From NCBI RefSeq assembly GCF_000379465.1, contig NZ_KB905393.1:30625-94624 (forward strand): a stretch of 64,000 nt of DNA. The letters are read 5' to 3'. A program made the position numbers and the translations under genes. This document shows, in pieces, positions 1 through 8,627 of the stretch. Below the pieces are notes generated by a model, which saw nothing but the letters and a program-made list of their open reading frames with translations, was not told where the DNA came from and did no database searches. Source of the stretch: Sciscionella marina DSM 45152 (lineage in GTDB: Bacteria; Actinomycetota; Actinomycetes; Mycobacteriales; Pseudonocardiaceae). The first letter of the stretch is position 1, and each line of letters opens with the position of its first letter.

Positions 1-2
1 AG

Positions 3-1274
3 GGCGCCGCCCGGCACACGGTTCTCGTGGTCGGGCTGGCCAGCGCAGCGGCTGCCGGTTGCCTGGCGGTCTGTCCGCTGCCGATCGTGCGCCAGCTGGG
101 GCTGGCTCTGGCCGCCGGGATCGTATTGGTGCTCGTGCTGTGCCTGTTGCTCGCCAGGTGGGGACTGGTGCCTCGCGCTGCACTGGAGCAGGGCGCCGCG
201 TCTCCACCGTGGCGGCGGCCAAGACGGTCGGTGACCGCGCTTGTTCTCGCCGCGGCCGCGATCGTCGCCGCACTCGGCTGGGTGGCGCTGCCGAAGCTCG
301 AGGTGAACGCCGATCCCCAGCAACTCGCGTCGGGCCTGCCCGCTATAGACGACGCCGCGCATGTGCAGTCCGTGCTCGGCTCGGCGGAAGAGCTCAGTGT
401 TGTGGTGCGCGGACCTGATGTGCTGAGTCCACAGACCCTGGCGTGGTATCAGCGGGCGCGGAACTCCGTTATCAGTGCCGCGGGCGATCAGGTACGGCCA
501 CTGGTCGGCGCAGGAGAACTGATGCAGTTCCTCGGGAACCAGCCGAATCGTGCTCAAGTCTCCGCCGCGCTCGACCTCGTCCCTCGCTATCTCACCTCCG
601 CGGTGATCACCCCGGACCGCCACAGTGCGCTGATGGTGTTCGGCATGGGTTTGCAGGATGTCTCTGTGCAGCGCGCCGCGCTGGCCAAGGTCGGCGCGGC
701 CATGCCCCCCGCCCCGCCGGGTATGCACACCGAGGTGGCCGGGCTGCCGGTCGCTGCCGCGCGTGCGTACGACATCGTGTCCGGGGGCCGCTATCTGACG
801 ACGTTGAGCGGGATCCTCGGTGCAGGGGTCGTGTTGGTGTTCGGCCTGCGCCGCAGGGCTGATGCTGGTCGGGCGGTGCTGGCCGGTGTGCTGGCAACGG
901 GGTGGGGGCTGGCGATCCTCTGGATCGCCGGCGGCAGCCTCACTCCGCTGACCGTCGGGCTTGGCGCGTTGACCACTGCAGTGGGATGTGAGTTCACGGT
1001 CTTTGTCGCCGATGCACGGCGTACCAACAGTCGGGCGATGTTCTGGGGGGTCGGCAGCGCGTGCGCGAACTCTGCTGTGGGCTACCTGGTACTGACCGCA
1101 GCCGGGCTCACCGCGCTACGCGATTTCGGATTACTGCTCGCGGGGGCGGTCGTGCTGTCGTACCTGTCGGCATTGTTGGTGATCCGGCTACTCCCAGGGC
1201 CGCCGCCGCGCACGCCGTCACCCCGTCCCGTGGCGGCTTCGCGATCACACAGATTAGAGGAGGTCACATCGTGA
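3..1274 (+). CDS. MMPL/RND-family membrane transporter, 5' end outside the window
   Basis: C-terminal part of an MMPL-type (RND superfamily) exporter, a family that moves lipids or other hydrophobic molecules across the cytoplasmic membrane. The frame is open from the first bases, so the real start lies upstream; a GTG at 27 is only an internal codon. The visible part has a hydrophobic pair at the start, an extracellular loop of roughly 150 residues (starting near LEVNADPQQL), and then a run of hydrophobic helices with the charged loop LRRRADAGRA, as in the second half of RND proteins. It ends in a short Pro/Arg-rich cytoplasmic tail. It overlaps the next gene by four bases (GTGA), so the two are probably cotranslated. 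Cargo cannot be inferred. Confidence 0.8.
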   Translation, partial: GAARHTVLVVGLASAAAAGCLAVCPLPIVRQLGLALAAGIVLVLVLCLLLARWGLVPRAALEQGAASPPWRRPRRSVTALVLAAAAIVAALGWVALPKLEVNADPQQLASGLPAIDDAAHVQSVLGSAEELSVVVRGPDVLSPQTLAWYQRARNSVISAAGDQVRPLVGAGELMQFLGNQPNRAQVSAALDLVPRYLTSAVITPDRHSALMVFGMGLQDVSVQRAALAKVGAAMPPAPPGMHTEVAGLPVAAARAYDIVSGGRYLTTLSGILGAGVVLVFGLRRRADAGRAVLAGVLATGWGLAILWIAGGSLTPLTVGLGALTTAVGCEFTVFVADARRTNSRAMFWGVGSACANSAVGYLVLTAAGLTALRDFGLLLAGAVVLSYLSALLVIRLLPGPPPRTPSPRPVAASRSHRLEEVTS

Positions 1275-2326
1275 AAATCCCGGAAGTCGTCATCCGGTCG
1301 GCACGCCGCGTTGTCCGGTTGCCAGCACGGCGCTCCCGCCTCGAAGTATTCCTGGTCGCCCTGCTGTTACTGGTCTCGGCCGGCTCGGCGAGTGCCATCG
1401 TGGTGCACCGGATCACCGACCTGCCCTCCGGCGCGGTGTACCGCGCTCAGGGCACGGTCATGACTCAGCAGGAGTTCGCCAAACGGCTGCACATTCTCAC
1501 CGCGGTGTACGGAGTCCAGGTCCCGCGGGACGCCGCCACGCGGGACAAATTCAACCGCACCGCGGCCAAGACCGTCGCGGTGACCGACATCGTCGACAGG
1601 GCTGCTCGAGCGCAGGGCATTGTGATCACCGATTCCTCCGCGCGGGACAAGTTGAACGCGGTGATCCAGCAGACCCAAGGAGGGCGGGACGCTTTCGTCG
1701 CGCAGCTGGGTGCGCTCGGACTCTCGGAAGGCGATGTGCTTGGTGAGATCAAGCGGACCCTTTCGAGCACCGAGTTGTTCGGCCGGATGACCGCGAAAAC
1801 CCCGCAGGTCGGCGAGCAGCAGGTGAAGGACTACTACGCCGCGCACACTAAGGACATGGCGGAACCCGAAAAGCGCGAGATCCGCAACATCGTCGTCTCC
1901 AGCAAGGACGCCGCGGCGCAGGTACTCGCCAAAGCCAAGGCAGGGACGGACTTCGCGACACTGGCGCAACAGAGCTCGGCCGATCAAAGCACGAAGACAA
2001 AAGGTGGTGACATCGGCTCGGTGAGCGCCGCACAGCTGGAAAAACCCTACGCGGACACAGCATTCGCCGCCCCACGGGGTGGACTGTTCGGGCCGGTGCA
2101 GACCCAGCACGGTTGGAATGTCGGCCAGATCGTGTCGATCACCCCGGCCAAGCCGCGCACACTTGCCCAGGTGCATGACGAGTTACGTGACGAGCTGCAG
2201 CAACAGGCGAAAGCGAAGGTGTGGTCTCAGTGGCTTGCCGGAGCCATCCGTTCGGCAGCGGTGGAGTACGCGTCTGCCTATCGGCCCGCCGATCCCGATT
2301 CCCCACCCCGAGACATCACCAAGTGA
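1271..2326 (+). CDS. Membrane-anchored PpiC/SurA-type peptidyl-prolyl isomerase
   Basis: 351 residues. GTG start chosen because AGAGGAGG lies just upstream and the start overlaps the preceding stop (GTGA). A basic N-terminus (RSARRVVRLPARRSR) is followed by one hydrophobic segment at about residues 24-45, then a SurA_N-like helical region (TMTQQEF-type opening, about 60-180) and a parvulin PpiC domain (about 190-310) containing GGDIGSVSAAQL and LFGPVQTQHGW. The protein should sit outside the membrane, anchored by its N-terminal helix, and assist folding of exported proteins. Its coupling to the MMPL transporter gene suggests a shared export role, which is inference. Confidence 0.8.
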   Translation: MKIPEVVIRSARRVVRLPARRSRLEVFLVALLLLVSAGSASAIVVHRITDLPSGAVYRAQGTVMTQQEFAKRLHILTAVYGVQVPRDAATRDKFNRTAAKTVAVTDIVDRAARAQGIVITDSSARDKLNAVIQQTQGGRDAFVAQLGALGLSEGDVLGEIKRTLSSTELFGRMTAKTPQVGEQQVKDYYAAHTKDMAEPEKREIRNIVVSSKDAAAQVLAKAKAGTDFATLAQQSSADQSTKTKGGDIGSVSAAQLEKPYADTAFAAPRGGLFGPVQTQHGWNVGQIVSITPAKPRTLAQVHDELRDELQQQAKAKVWSQWLAGAIRSAAVEYASAYRPADPDSPPRDITK

Positions 2327-2538
2327 TGAACCAGTTGCTGTGGTTGATGCTCGGCGTTGGCTTGCTCGGAATCGGCTGGTGGGGCCGGGTCAGAGCGCCG
2401 GATCTGGTGCCGAGCTGGATGGAGCCGTACGAGCGGGCGCTGCGAGTGCGTCGGCTGCGCCGCAATGCCACGTTGTATCTGGTCTTCGCCGCCATCTTCG
2501 TGGCTGTCGCAGTGGTGGCTACGGCGATCAGGGCGTAG
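2326..2538 (+). CDS. Small membrane protein of unknown function
   Basis: 70 residues starting with an ATG that shares one base with the preceding stop (TGATG). Two hydrophobic segments (MNQLLWLMLGVGLLGIGWW and LYLVFAAIFVAVAVVATAI) flank a short arginine-rich loop (RALRVRRLRRN), so a two-helix hairpin membrane protein is likely. I recognise no family. Its place between the PpiC gene and the sigma factor gene, with stop/start overlap, argues that it is a real member of this operon. Confidence 0.6.
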   Translation: MNQLLWLMLGVGLLGIGWWGRVRAPDLVPSWMEPYERALRVRRLRRNATLYLVFAAIFVAVAVVATAIRA

Positions 2539-2582
2539 GGCGTGAACCCGTCCCGGCCCGGCGTTGCGGAGCGGAGCCGGGG

Positions 2583-2780
2583 ATGACCGTACTGATCGGC
2601 GTCGTCGCTGTCGTGCTGTTGTGCGGGCAGCCTGCCTACCCACCGGAGAAGGTGCTGGTGTTCGCGCTGGTGCTCGCGATCCCCGGCATCGGGGTCGATT
2701 TGCTGATGCTGTTCGGTCCGCCGGGCAAGAAGAACGAAGGGGACGACGATGACGACGACCGGCGCTCCGCAGGCCGATAG
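2583..2780 (+). CDS. Small membrane protein with acidic tail
   Basis: 65 residues from the ATG at 2583, preceded by GGAGCCGGGG. Two hydrophobic stretches (TVLIGVVAVVLLCG and VLVFALVLAIPGIGVDLLML) are followed by a charged tail containing GDDDDDD. The last 32 bases overlap the start of the sigma factor gene in another frame, and the acidic run is encoded by the same bases as that gene's ribosome site and start. No family recognised. A role in holding or modulating the sigma factor is possible but not shown by sequence, since no anti-sigma motif is visible. Confidence 0.5.
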   Translation: MTVLIGVVAVVLLCGQPAYPPEKVLVFALVLAIPGIGVDLLMLFGPPGKKNEGDDDDDDRRSAGR

Positions 2781-3339
2781 CTGGGAACTGGTAGGACAGG
2801 CGCAGCAGGGCAGCCAGGAGGCGCTCGCCGGGCTCTATCGTGAGTTCGCCCCGATGGTGTACCGGTTCGTGCGTTCGAAGATCAGTGACGACGCCGGGGC
2901 GGTGGAGGACATCGTGCAGGACACCTTCGTGCGGGCACTCGGCGCGATCGGGCGGGTGCAGCGCCAGGGCGTCGACCCCGGGGCCTGGTTGAGGGTGATC
3001 GCCCGCAACATCATACTCGATCGCTGGAAGTCCGCCAGAACGCGCCGAGAACTGACCGTTTCGGACGTACCCGACCGGCCCGAGGCGCAGGCAAGCGCGG
3101 AAAGCGAGTTCCTCGCCACGATGCTACGCCGGGAAATCCTGTCCGCGGTCCGGCGGCTGGCTCCCGATCACCGCCGCTGCCTGGAGTTGCGGTTCGTGGA
3201 AGGGCGGACGGTCGCCGAGACCGCCAGCTCGATGCGCCGGACGGTGGGCGCGACAAAGGCACTGCAGATGCGGGCGGTCCGCAAGCTCGCCGAAATCGTG
3301 TTCACCGCCGCGGCAGGCGAACACCTGCTACGGCGGTGA
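2749..3339 (+). CDS. ECF-type RNA polymerase sigma factor
   Basis: 196 residues. Region 2 is clear (LYREFAPMVYRFVRSKI, then VEDIVQDTFVRAL and GAWLRVIARNIILDRWK, about residues 25-92), joined by a short linker to region 4 (LAPDHRRCLELRFVEG ... AETASSMRRTVGATKALQMRAVRKL, about 135-185). There is no region 1 or 3, as in ECF sigma factors. It is encoded at the end of the MMPL/PpiC operon and overlaps the acidic-tail membrane protein. A classical zinc-binding anti-sigma factor (HxxxCxxC) is absent from the window, so its control is unknown. Confidence 0.85.
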   Translation: MTTTGAPQADSWELVGQAQQGSQEALAGLYREFAPMVYRFVRSKISDDAGAVEDIVQDTFVRALGAIGRVQRQGVDPGAWLRVIARNIILDRWKSARTRRELTVSDVPDRPEAQASAESEFLATMLRREILSAVRRLAPDHRRCLELRFVEGRTVAETASSMRRTVGATKALQMRAVRKLAEIVFTAAAGEHLLRR

Positions 3340-3346
3340 GACCGGC

Positions 3347-3664
3347 TCAGTCGTCGCGGGGCAGCGCGGCCACCATAGGGGTGTCGGTGCCGATCCTGCC
3401 GACACTCTCGCTTCCGCCCGGGGAACCGAGATCGGCGCAGAAGTCCGTGGCGGACTGAGTGAATGCCGACCACTTCTCCGGAACGTCCTCCTCGTAGAAG
3501 ATCGCCTCTTGCGGACAGGCCGACTCACAGGCGCCACAGTCGATGCACTCGTCAGGATGGATGTACATCATCCGCTCGCCCTCGTATATGCAGTCGACCG
3601 GGCACTCCTGGATGCAGGACCTGTCGAGGATGTCGACACACGGCATCGCGACGACATAGGTCAT
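3347..3664 (-). CDS. fdxA: 7Fe (3Fe-4S/4Fe-4S) ferredoxin
   Basis: 105 residues, the usual size of actinobacterial FdxA. It opens with the typical [17 protein letters not shown] and carries both cluster motifs: C-x7-C-x3-CP near the N-terminus (PCVD...[10 protein letters not shown]) and [12 protein letters not shown]. One-electron carrier in the cytoplasm that may serve P450s, Rieske oxygenases or other reductases. It converges on the sigma factor gene with only seven bases between the stops. It is the only ferredoxin I can see in the window, which matters because P450 and Rieske genes downstream lack one. Confidence 0.9.
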   Translation of the reverse strand: MTYVVAMPCVDILDRSCIQECPVDCIYEGERMMYIHPDECIDCGACESACPQEAIFYEEDVPEKWSAFTQSATDFCADLGSPGGSESVGRIGTDTPMVAALPRDD

Positions 3665-3840
3665 GGTTGTTCTCCCTCCGGGCCACCGCGCCTCGGCGCG
3701 GTTGCTTCGGTCTCAGCGATCATCGTCATGTTGCCCTGCATCGGGGGGATCGCGTGGGTTCGGTGCCGTTGAGCGGAATCGGACCCACCGTTCGGCCGCC
3801 GGCTGTGGTCGACTCTCGAGCAACCGAGGAGGTGATATGT

Positions 3841-4869
3841 GTGCGGGACTGGTCGCGTCCTGGTGCGTACCCAGTGTCTCCGGGGATCCACCGGATCCCG
3901 CTGCCCGTCCCGGATCCCGGTCTGCACGCGGTGAACGTCTACGCCATCGAGGACGACGCGGGGATCACGCTGATCGATGGCGGCTGGGCGGGGCAAGAAA
4001 GCGAGGAGGCGCTGGATCTCGCGCTGCGGAAGCTGGGCAGGAAGCTCGATGACGTCCGGCGGGTCCTGGTGACCCACGCGCACCACGACCACTACACGCT
4101 CGCCTTGTCGCTGCGCGAGCGATTCGGCGCCCGGGTGTTGCTCGGTGAGCACGAACGCCCCACCGTGCTGGCTGGTTTCCGGTCCGGGCCGCTCGCCCAG
4201 GAAGGTCTGCTTCGCCGCTGCGGGGCGTCCGGCATGGTCGTGGAATTCGCCAGGGCGCTACGGGATCAAGAACTTCCGGCCGAGCTGGTGCGCTGGGCCG
4301 AGCCGGACGAGTGGCTCAGCGATGGCGAGCGCATCCGGGTGGGCGAGTACATGCTCGACGTGCTGGAGACTCCGGGGCACACTCGCGGACACCTGGTTTT
4401 CCAGATCGCCGAGGCCGGTCTGCTCTTCTCTGGTGACCACGTACTGCCGCGCATCACTCCCTCCATCGGTTTCGAACGGGCGCCCGAGCCGCTGCCGGTC
4501 AGCAGTTTTCTCGATTCGCTGCGCAGGATTCGCACGCTTCCCAACCTCACCATGCTGCCCGCACATGGGCCGGTCGACACGGGTGTTCACCGCAGAGTCG
4601 ACGAGTTGCTAGTCCACCACGGGGACCGGCTTGCCGCGGTACGAGGGCTTGTCGGCGCGGGCGAGGAGACCGCTCTCGCGGTGGCCGGGGCGTTGCGCTG
4701 GACCCGGCGCGATCTGCCCTTGGACGAACTTGACCTGGTGCACCGTGGCCTCGCCGTGCTGGAGACGGGTGCACACCTGGACCTGCTCGTCGGCGACGGC
4801 ATGCTCACGGGTTCCACGGACTCCGGCGGCACCTTCCGGTACTGGCCCTCCTCGGCCGCGCAACGCTGA
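3841..4869 (+). CDS. MBL-fold metallo-hydrolase
   Basis: 342 residues from a GTG preceded by GAGGAGGTGATAT; the upstream in-frame extension looks non-coding. The metal-binding set of the metallo-beta-lactamase fold is intact: THAHHDH (about residues 78-84), TPGHTRGH (about 176), FSGDH (about 196) and LPAHGPVD. The C-terminal third is a helical domain often found in this group (LACTB2/hydroxyacyl-glutathione hydrolase-like). The substrate is probably a thioester or lactone. It lies 26 bases upstream of the aldehyde dehydrogenase, probably in one operon, which suggests release or detoxification of a CoA- or thiol-linked intermediate. Confidence 0.8.
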   Translation: MRDWSRPGAYPVSPGIHRIPLPVPDPGLHAVNVYAIEDDAGITLIDGGWAGQESEEALDLALRKLGRKLDDVRRVLVTHAHHDHYTLALSLRERFGARVLLGEHERPTVLAGFRSGPLAQEGLLRRCGASGMVVEFARALRDQELPAELVRWAEPDEWLSDGERIRVGEYMLDVLETPGHTRGHLVFQIAEAGLLFSGDHVLPRITPSIGFERAPEPLPVSSFLDSLRRIRTLPNLTMLPAHGPVDTGVHRRVDELLVHHGDRLAAVRGLVGAGEETALAVAGALRWTRRDLPLDELDLVHRGLAVLETGAHLDLLVGDGMLTGSTDSGGTFRYWPSSAAQR

Positions 4870-4895
4870 TCTGTCCGTCAAACCGAGAGGAAGTC

Positions 4896-6335
4896 ATGGA
4901 AGAACACGGCGTGCTGTTCATCGACGGAAACTGGCGCTCGCCTGCCGGGAGCACACAGATCCAGGTGACCTCACCCGTCACCGAAAAAGTGATCGGCGCG
5001 GTCCCGCAGGCCTGCCATGCCGACGTGGACGCCGCGGTGAACGCCGCGCGAGCGGCGTTCGAGGACCCTGCCGGTTGGTCCGCCCTGCCCGCGGTGCAGC
5101 GGGCAAGAGCGCTGGAGCGACTCGCGGACGAATTGGGAAAACGGACCACGGATACGGTACGTGCGGTCAGCACGCAGAACGGCATGCCGGTCACCTTGGG
5201 CAAGCGTAGCGAGGCGATCATGCCCGCGGCGTTGCTGCGATACTACGCCGAACTGATCAGGGACCATCCCATGGAGCAGGAACGTACGTCGCTGACCGGG
5301 GGTAGCACTTTCGTCCGTCAGGAACCGATCGGCGTCGTTGCCGCGATCGTGCCGTGGAACTATCCGCAGACGCTCGCCTTTTTCAAGTTGGCTCCCGCGC
5401 TGGCAGCCGGGTGTCCTGTCGTGCTCAAACCTGCCCCGGAAACGGTTTTCGACGCCTATGTCCTCGCCGAGGCCGCGATAGCGGCCGGATTGCCGCCCGG
5501 CACGCTCGCCATCCTCCCCGGGGGCCGCGAGACCGGCGCGGCCCTGGTCGCGCATCCCGGTGTGGACAAGGTCGCCTTCACCGGATCCACCACGGCGGGA
5601 CGGGCAATCGCCGAGGAATGCGGCCGCCTGCTGCGCCCGGTAAGTCTGGAGCTGGGCGGGAAATCCGCCGCCGTTGTGCTCGATGATGCCGATCTGCGGA
5701 CGCAGACGGCCCGGCTGTTCGGCGCATGCCTGGCCAACAACGGCCAGACCTGTTATCTCAGCACTCGGATCCTGGCGCCGCGCGCTCGCTATACGGAAGT
5801 CGTCGACACACTGGCGGATCTCGCTCGTTCGCTTGTCGTCGGAGATCCACTGGATCCGGCGACGCAGATCGGCCCGCTGGTCACCCGTGCCCAGCGAGAG
5901 CGGATCGAGGCCGAGATCGGTTCCGCGATCGAGAACGGTGCCCGGCTGGTAGCCGGCGGGAGCCGTCCACCTGGCTTCGACCGCGGCTGGTTTCTCGAGC
6001 CCACGGTCTTCGCGGATGTGGACAATTCCTCGGCCCTGGCCCGCCGCGAACTGTTCGGGCCCGTTCTCGCGGTGACACCCTATTCCGATACGGACGAGGC
6101 GATTCGCATCGCCAACGATTCACCGTACGGGCTGGGCGGGACGGTCTGGTCAGCGGATGTGGATCGCGCCAAAGACATCGCGGCACGTATGCACACCGGC
6201 AGCGTCGGTATCAATGGCTACCAGATCGATCTCGCCTCTCCGTTCGGCGGAGTCAAAGACAGCGGACTCGGGCGCGAATTGGGGCCCGAGGGGCTGGCGA
6301 GCTACCAGTCGGCGAAGTCTGTCTACCTGGGCTGA
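4896..6335 (+). CDS. NAD(P)-dependent aldehyde dehydrogenase
   Basis: 479 residues, full length for the ALDH superfamily, with GAGAGGAAG before the ATG. Key features: PWNYP region for cofactor binding, FTGSTTAGRAI, the general-base glutamate in LELGGKSAAV (about residue 253) and the catalytic cysteine in NNGQTCYLS (about 285). It oxidises an aldehyde to a carboxylate. It converges with a zinc alcohol dehydrogenase gene 15 bases away; an alcohol-to-acid pair under the adjacent IclR regulator is the simplest reading. Substrate unknown. Confidence 0.88.
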   Translation: MEEHGVLFIDGNWRSPAGSTQIQVTSPVTEKVIGAVPQACHADVDAAVNAARAAFEDPAGWSALPAVQRARALERLADELGKRTTDTVRAVSTQNGMPVTLGKRSEAIMPAALLRYYAELIRDHPMEQERTSLTGGSTFVRQEPIGVVAAIVPWNYPQTLAFFKLAPALAAGCPVVLKPAPETVFDAYVLAEAAIAAGLPPGTLAILPGGRETGAALVAHPGVDKVAFTGSTTAGRAIAEECGRLLRPVSLELGGKSAAVVLDDADLRTQTARLFGACLANNGQTCYLSTRILAPRARYTEVVDTLADLARSLVVGDPLDPATQIGPLVTRAQRERIEAEIGSAIENGARLVAGGSRPPGFDRGWFLEPTVFADVDNSSALARRELFGPVLAVTPYSDTDEAIRIANDSPYGLGGTVWSADVDRAKDIAARMHTGSVGINGYQIDLASPFGGVKDSGLGRELGPEGLASYQSAKSVYLG

Positions 6336-6350
6336 CCGCACCGGCGCCGT

Positions 6351-7466
6351 TCAGCGGGCGGTTTCCGGGACCAGCACCGGTTTGATCACCGCTCCGCGGA
6401 CGGTGTCCCGCTCCGCGCGATCGACTTCGTCGAGCGGATAAGTGGTGACGATACGGTCGAAGGGGAAGAGTCCTTCGTTCCAGTACCGAATCAGCCGTGG
6501 GATCCAGACCTGGGGATCGGCATCGCCGAACAACATGCCACGCACCGTTCTGCCGCTGGCGAGCGCGGTCCTGTCGAGCTGTAGCGGACCCTTCGGCGCG
6601 CCGAGCAGACCGGCGACCCCGGTCGCGGTGAGTACTTCGATGCCGGAAGAGACGACAGCGGGCAGCCCCGTAGTGTCCACGAGGTAGTCGAACCCGCGCG
6701 GAACCGCTCCGCGCAGTCGCGCGCCGAGCTCACCGGGTTCGCCCGACCGCAGCAGGTGGTTCGCTCCGAACTCCGCCGCCAGGTCGAGCCGGGCATCGTG
6801 CTGGTCCACCGCGGTGACCTCCGTGGCCCCGGCCAGCCGCGCCGCGGCCACCGCAGCGAGTCCGACCGAACCGGTGCCCAGCACCGCAAGGCGAGCTCCC
6901 GGCGGGACCGCGAGCCCGCACAGCACCGCCGCCGCTCCGGTGAGGATCCCGCAGCCGAGCGGGGCCAGCTTTTCAAGCGGGAGCGTGTGCCGGACCGGTA
7001 CCACGGAGGCGACGTCGATGACGGCGTGGGTCGCGAGCGAGGACTGGCCGAACCAGCGACTGGAAACCGGTTTGCCCGCGGAGTCGACGGCAAGCTCAGC
7101 TCCTTCCGGGGCCCCGGTGAAATTCAGCGTCCAGAAGTGTTCGCAGTAGGGCGGCCTGCCCGTCTGGCAATGCCCACAGCGGCCACACGAGGCGAACGAG
7201 GCGATCACCGCATCGCCCGGCTTTACCCGCTCCACCCGCTCGCCGACGGCCTCGACGATGCCCGCGCTTTCGTGCCCGAGGATTACCGGTGGCCTCCCCC
7301 ACGGACCGCCCGAGCGGGGAAGCAGATCGGTGTGGCACAGCCCGGTTCCGGCCACGCGGATCAGCACCTGCTCGGGGCCGGGGGCAGGCAGGCGCAGCCG
7401 CTCGATCCGCAACGGTGCATCGGCAGCGCGCAGCACCGCCGCCCGGATCGGGATCGTCGCGCTCAT
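6351..7466 (-). CDS. Zinc-dependent alcohol dehydrogenase (MDR family)
   Basis: 371 residues. Catalytic zinc ligands appear in GLCHTD (about residue 44) and GHESAG (about 67); the structural zinc site CGRCGHCQTGRPPYC is complete (about 95-110). The nucleotide-binding GTGSVGLAAV lies in the Rossmann domain. The family resembles aryl/allylic alcohol dehydrogenases related to class III enzymes. Its start overlaps the IclR gene's stop (ATGA), so regulator and enzyme are cotranscribed. Confidence 0.88.
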   Translation of the reverse strand: MSATIPIRAAVLRAADAPLRIERLRLPAPGPEQVLIRVAGTGLCHTDLLPRSGGPWGRPPVILGHESAGIVEAVGERVERVKPGDAVIASFASCGRCGHCQTGRPPYCEHFWTLNFTGAPEGAELAVDSAGKPVSSRWFGQSSLATHAVIDVASVVPVRHTLPLEKLAPLGCGILTGAAAVLCGLAVPPGARLAVLGTGSVGLAAVAAARLAGATEVTAVDQHDARLDLAAEFGANHLLRSGEPGELGARLRGAVPRGFDYLVDTTGLPAVVSSGIEVLTATGVAGLLGAPKGPLQLDRTALASGRTVRGMLFGDADPQVWIPRLIRYWNEGLFPFDRIVTTYPLDEVDRAERDTVRGAVIKPVLVPETAR

Positions 7467-8338
7467 CGTTTTTGTTGTTCCCGGGCGGGGGAAGGATAAG
7501 GCGCGACGATCGCGGCTCGGTCCAGCTGCCCGCTGATCCGTCTCGCGGCCTCGCGAACCAACACGGCGCGCCGGCTGGTCTGGCTTCCGCCGCCGATGCT
7601 GCTCACCGAGACCGCCGCGATTGCCCTGCCCCGAACCACGATCGGAGCGGCGACGCAGAACAGGCCGTTACGGAACTCCTCGTGGTCGACGGCGAGCCCG
7701 GTACGGCGCACCTCGGCGAGCTGCTCGACCAGTTGATTTTTGCTGCGTGCCGACCTCGCGGTCAGCGGCGCCATCGGTCGGCGCAGTACCGCGTCGATCG
7801 ATTCGGTGTCCGAGAAAGCAAGCTGCGCTTTGCCTAGGGCGGTGCAGGTCGCGGGAGCGGTGTGGCCGACGCGGGTCGGGATCCCGCTGCCACCTGGCGC
7901 AGTGATCTTCTCGAGATACAGTACCTCGGCGTTGGAGAGCACAGCGAGATGCACCGTCGTTCGCACCTCACCGTAGAGGCGTTCCAACGGCCCGAGGCTG
8001 GCATTGCGCAAGTTCTTGTGGCCGGAAACGCCCGCCTGCCTGCCGAGTTCGGCAATCCGATCCCCCAGGCAGTACAACGAATCCCGGCGGCCGACGAAAC
8101 CAAGGTCTTCCATCATCCCGAGAATCCGGCAGGCCGTGCTCTTCGGTAGTCCAGCGCGAGTCGCCAAGGCGGCCAAGGGTTCGGCCGAACGGCCCGATCC
8201 GAGGGCGTCCAGCAGGGCGAGCGCTTTTCCGACGGCGGTCGAGGAAGCAGTGGTGGCGGACACTTTCACCTGTTTCGTCTCCTGAAGAGGCGGTGTTTGG
8301 TGCTGTTTCGTGTCGCCCAGCGGATCCATGGCTTGCAT
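7463..8338 (-). CDS. IclR-family transcriptional regulator
   Basis: 291 residues from the ATG at 8338, which has GGAGGA upstream; a longer in-frame start at 8359 is less likely. The N-terminal winged helix (VGKALALLDALGSGRSAEPLAALATRAGLPKSTACRIL, split here only for reading) occupies about residues 30-85 and is followed by the IclR effector domain with the typical LGKAQLAF and RRTGLAVDHEEF segments. It is divergent from the acyl-CoA ligase at 8628, and a palindromic motif at 8391 lies between them. A repressor or activator of flanking catabolic genes responding to an aromatic or acyl compound is likely. Confidence 0.85.
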   Translation of the reverse strand: MQAMDPLGDTKQHQTPPLQETKQVKVSATTASSTAVGKALALLDALGSGRSAEPLAALATRAGLPKSTACRILGMMEDLGFVGRRDSLYCLGDRIAELGRQAGVSGHKNLRNASLGPLERLYGEVRTTVHLAVLSNAEVLYLEKITAPGGSGIPTRVGHTAPATCTALGKAQLAFSDTESIDAVLRRPMAPLTARSARSKNQLVEQLAEVRRTGLAVDHEEFRNGLFCVAAPIVVRGRAIAAVSVSSIGGGSQTSRRAVLVREAARRISGQLDRAAIVAPYPSPAREQQKR

Positions 8339-8390
8339 CGTTCCTCCTACGGGCGCCATCGCTCAGTGCTGTGTCCGCCAACGGTAGCTA

Positions 8391-8406
8391 TCCTTCATGA
8401 ACAATT
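8391..8406. promoter_or_regulatory. Candidate operator shared with the promoter at 15.5 kb
   Basis: The sequence CCTTCATGAACAATT, centred on the perfect 8-bp palindrome TTCATGAA, lies in the divergent region between the IclR gene and the acyl-CoA ligase. The same 15 bases recur at 15533-15547 upstream of the ring-cleavage operon. IclR proteins bind short palindromes of this kind, so IclR is the first candidate, but a GntR/FadR protein is encoded beside the second copy. Confidence 0.5.
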
Positions 8407-8627
8407 CAACCTGATTGCCGATACGTGTCGACATGATGTCCACATTCGGTCTGGAAGACGGCAATCCTGGTTCTCATCGACACGATCCATCATGATGAAT
8501 AGCTGTGTCTCGTCTGTGTCGGCCGTGCACGGCGAGCGTTTTCGCTCCGTGGAACGGTCGATTGTGTCTGCCGATGTCTTCGTCCAGACTCGGCTGTCCC
8601 TTACTGCCGTGTTCGTGGAGGTCGATA

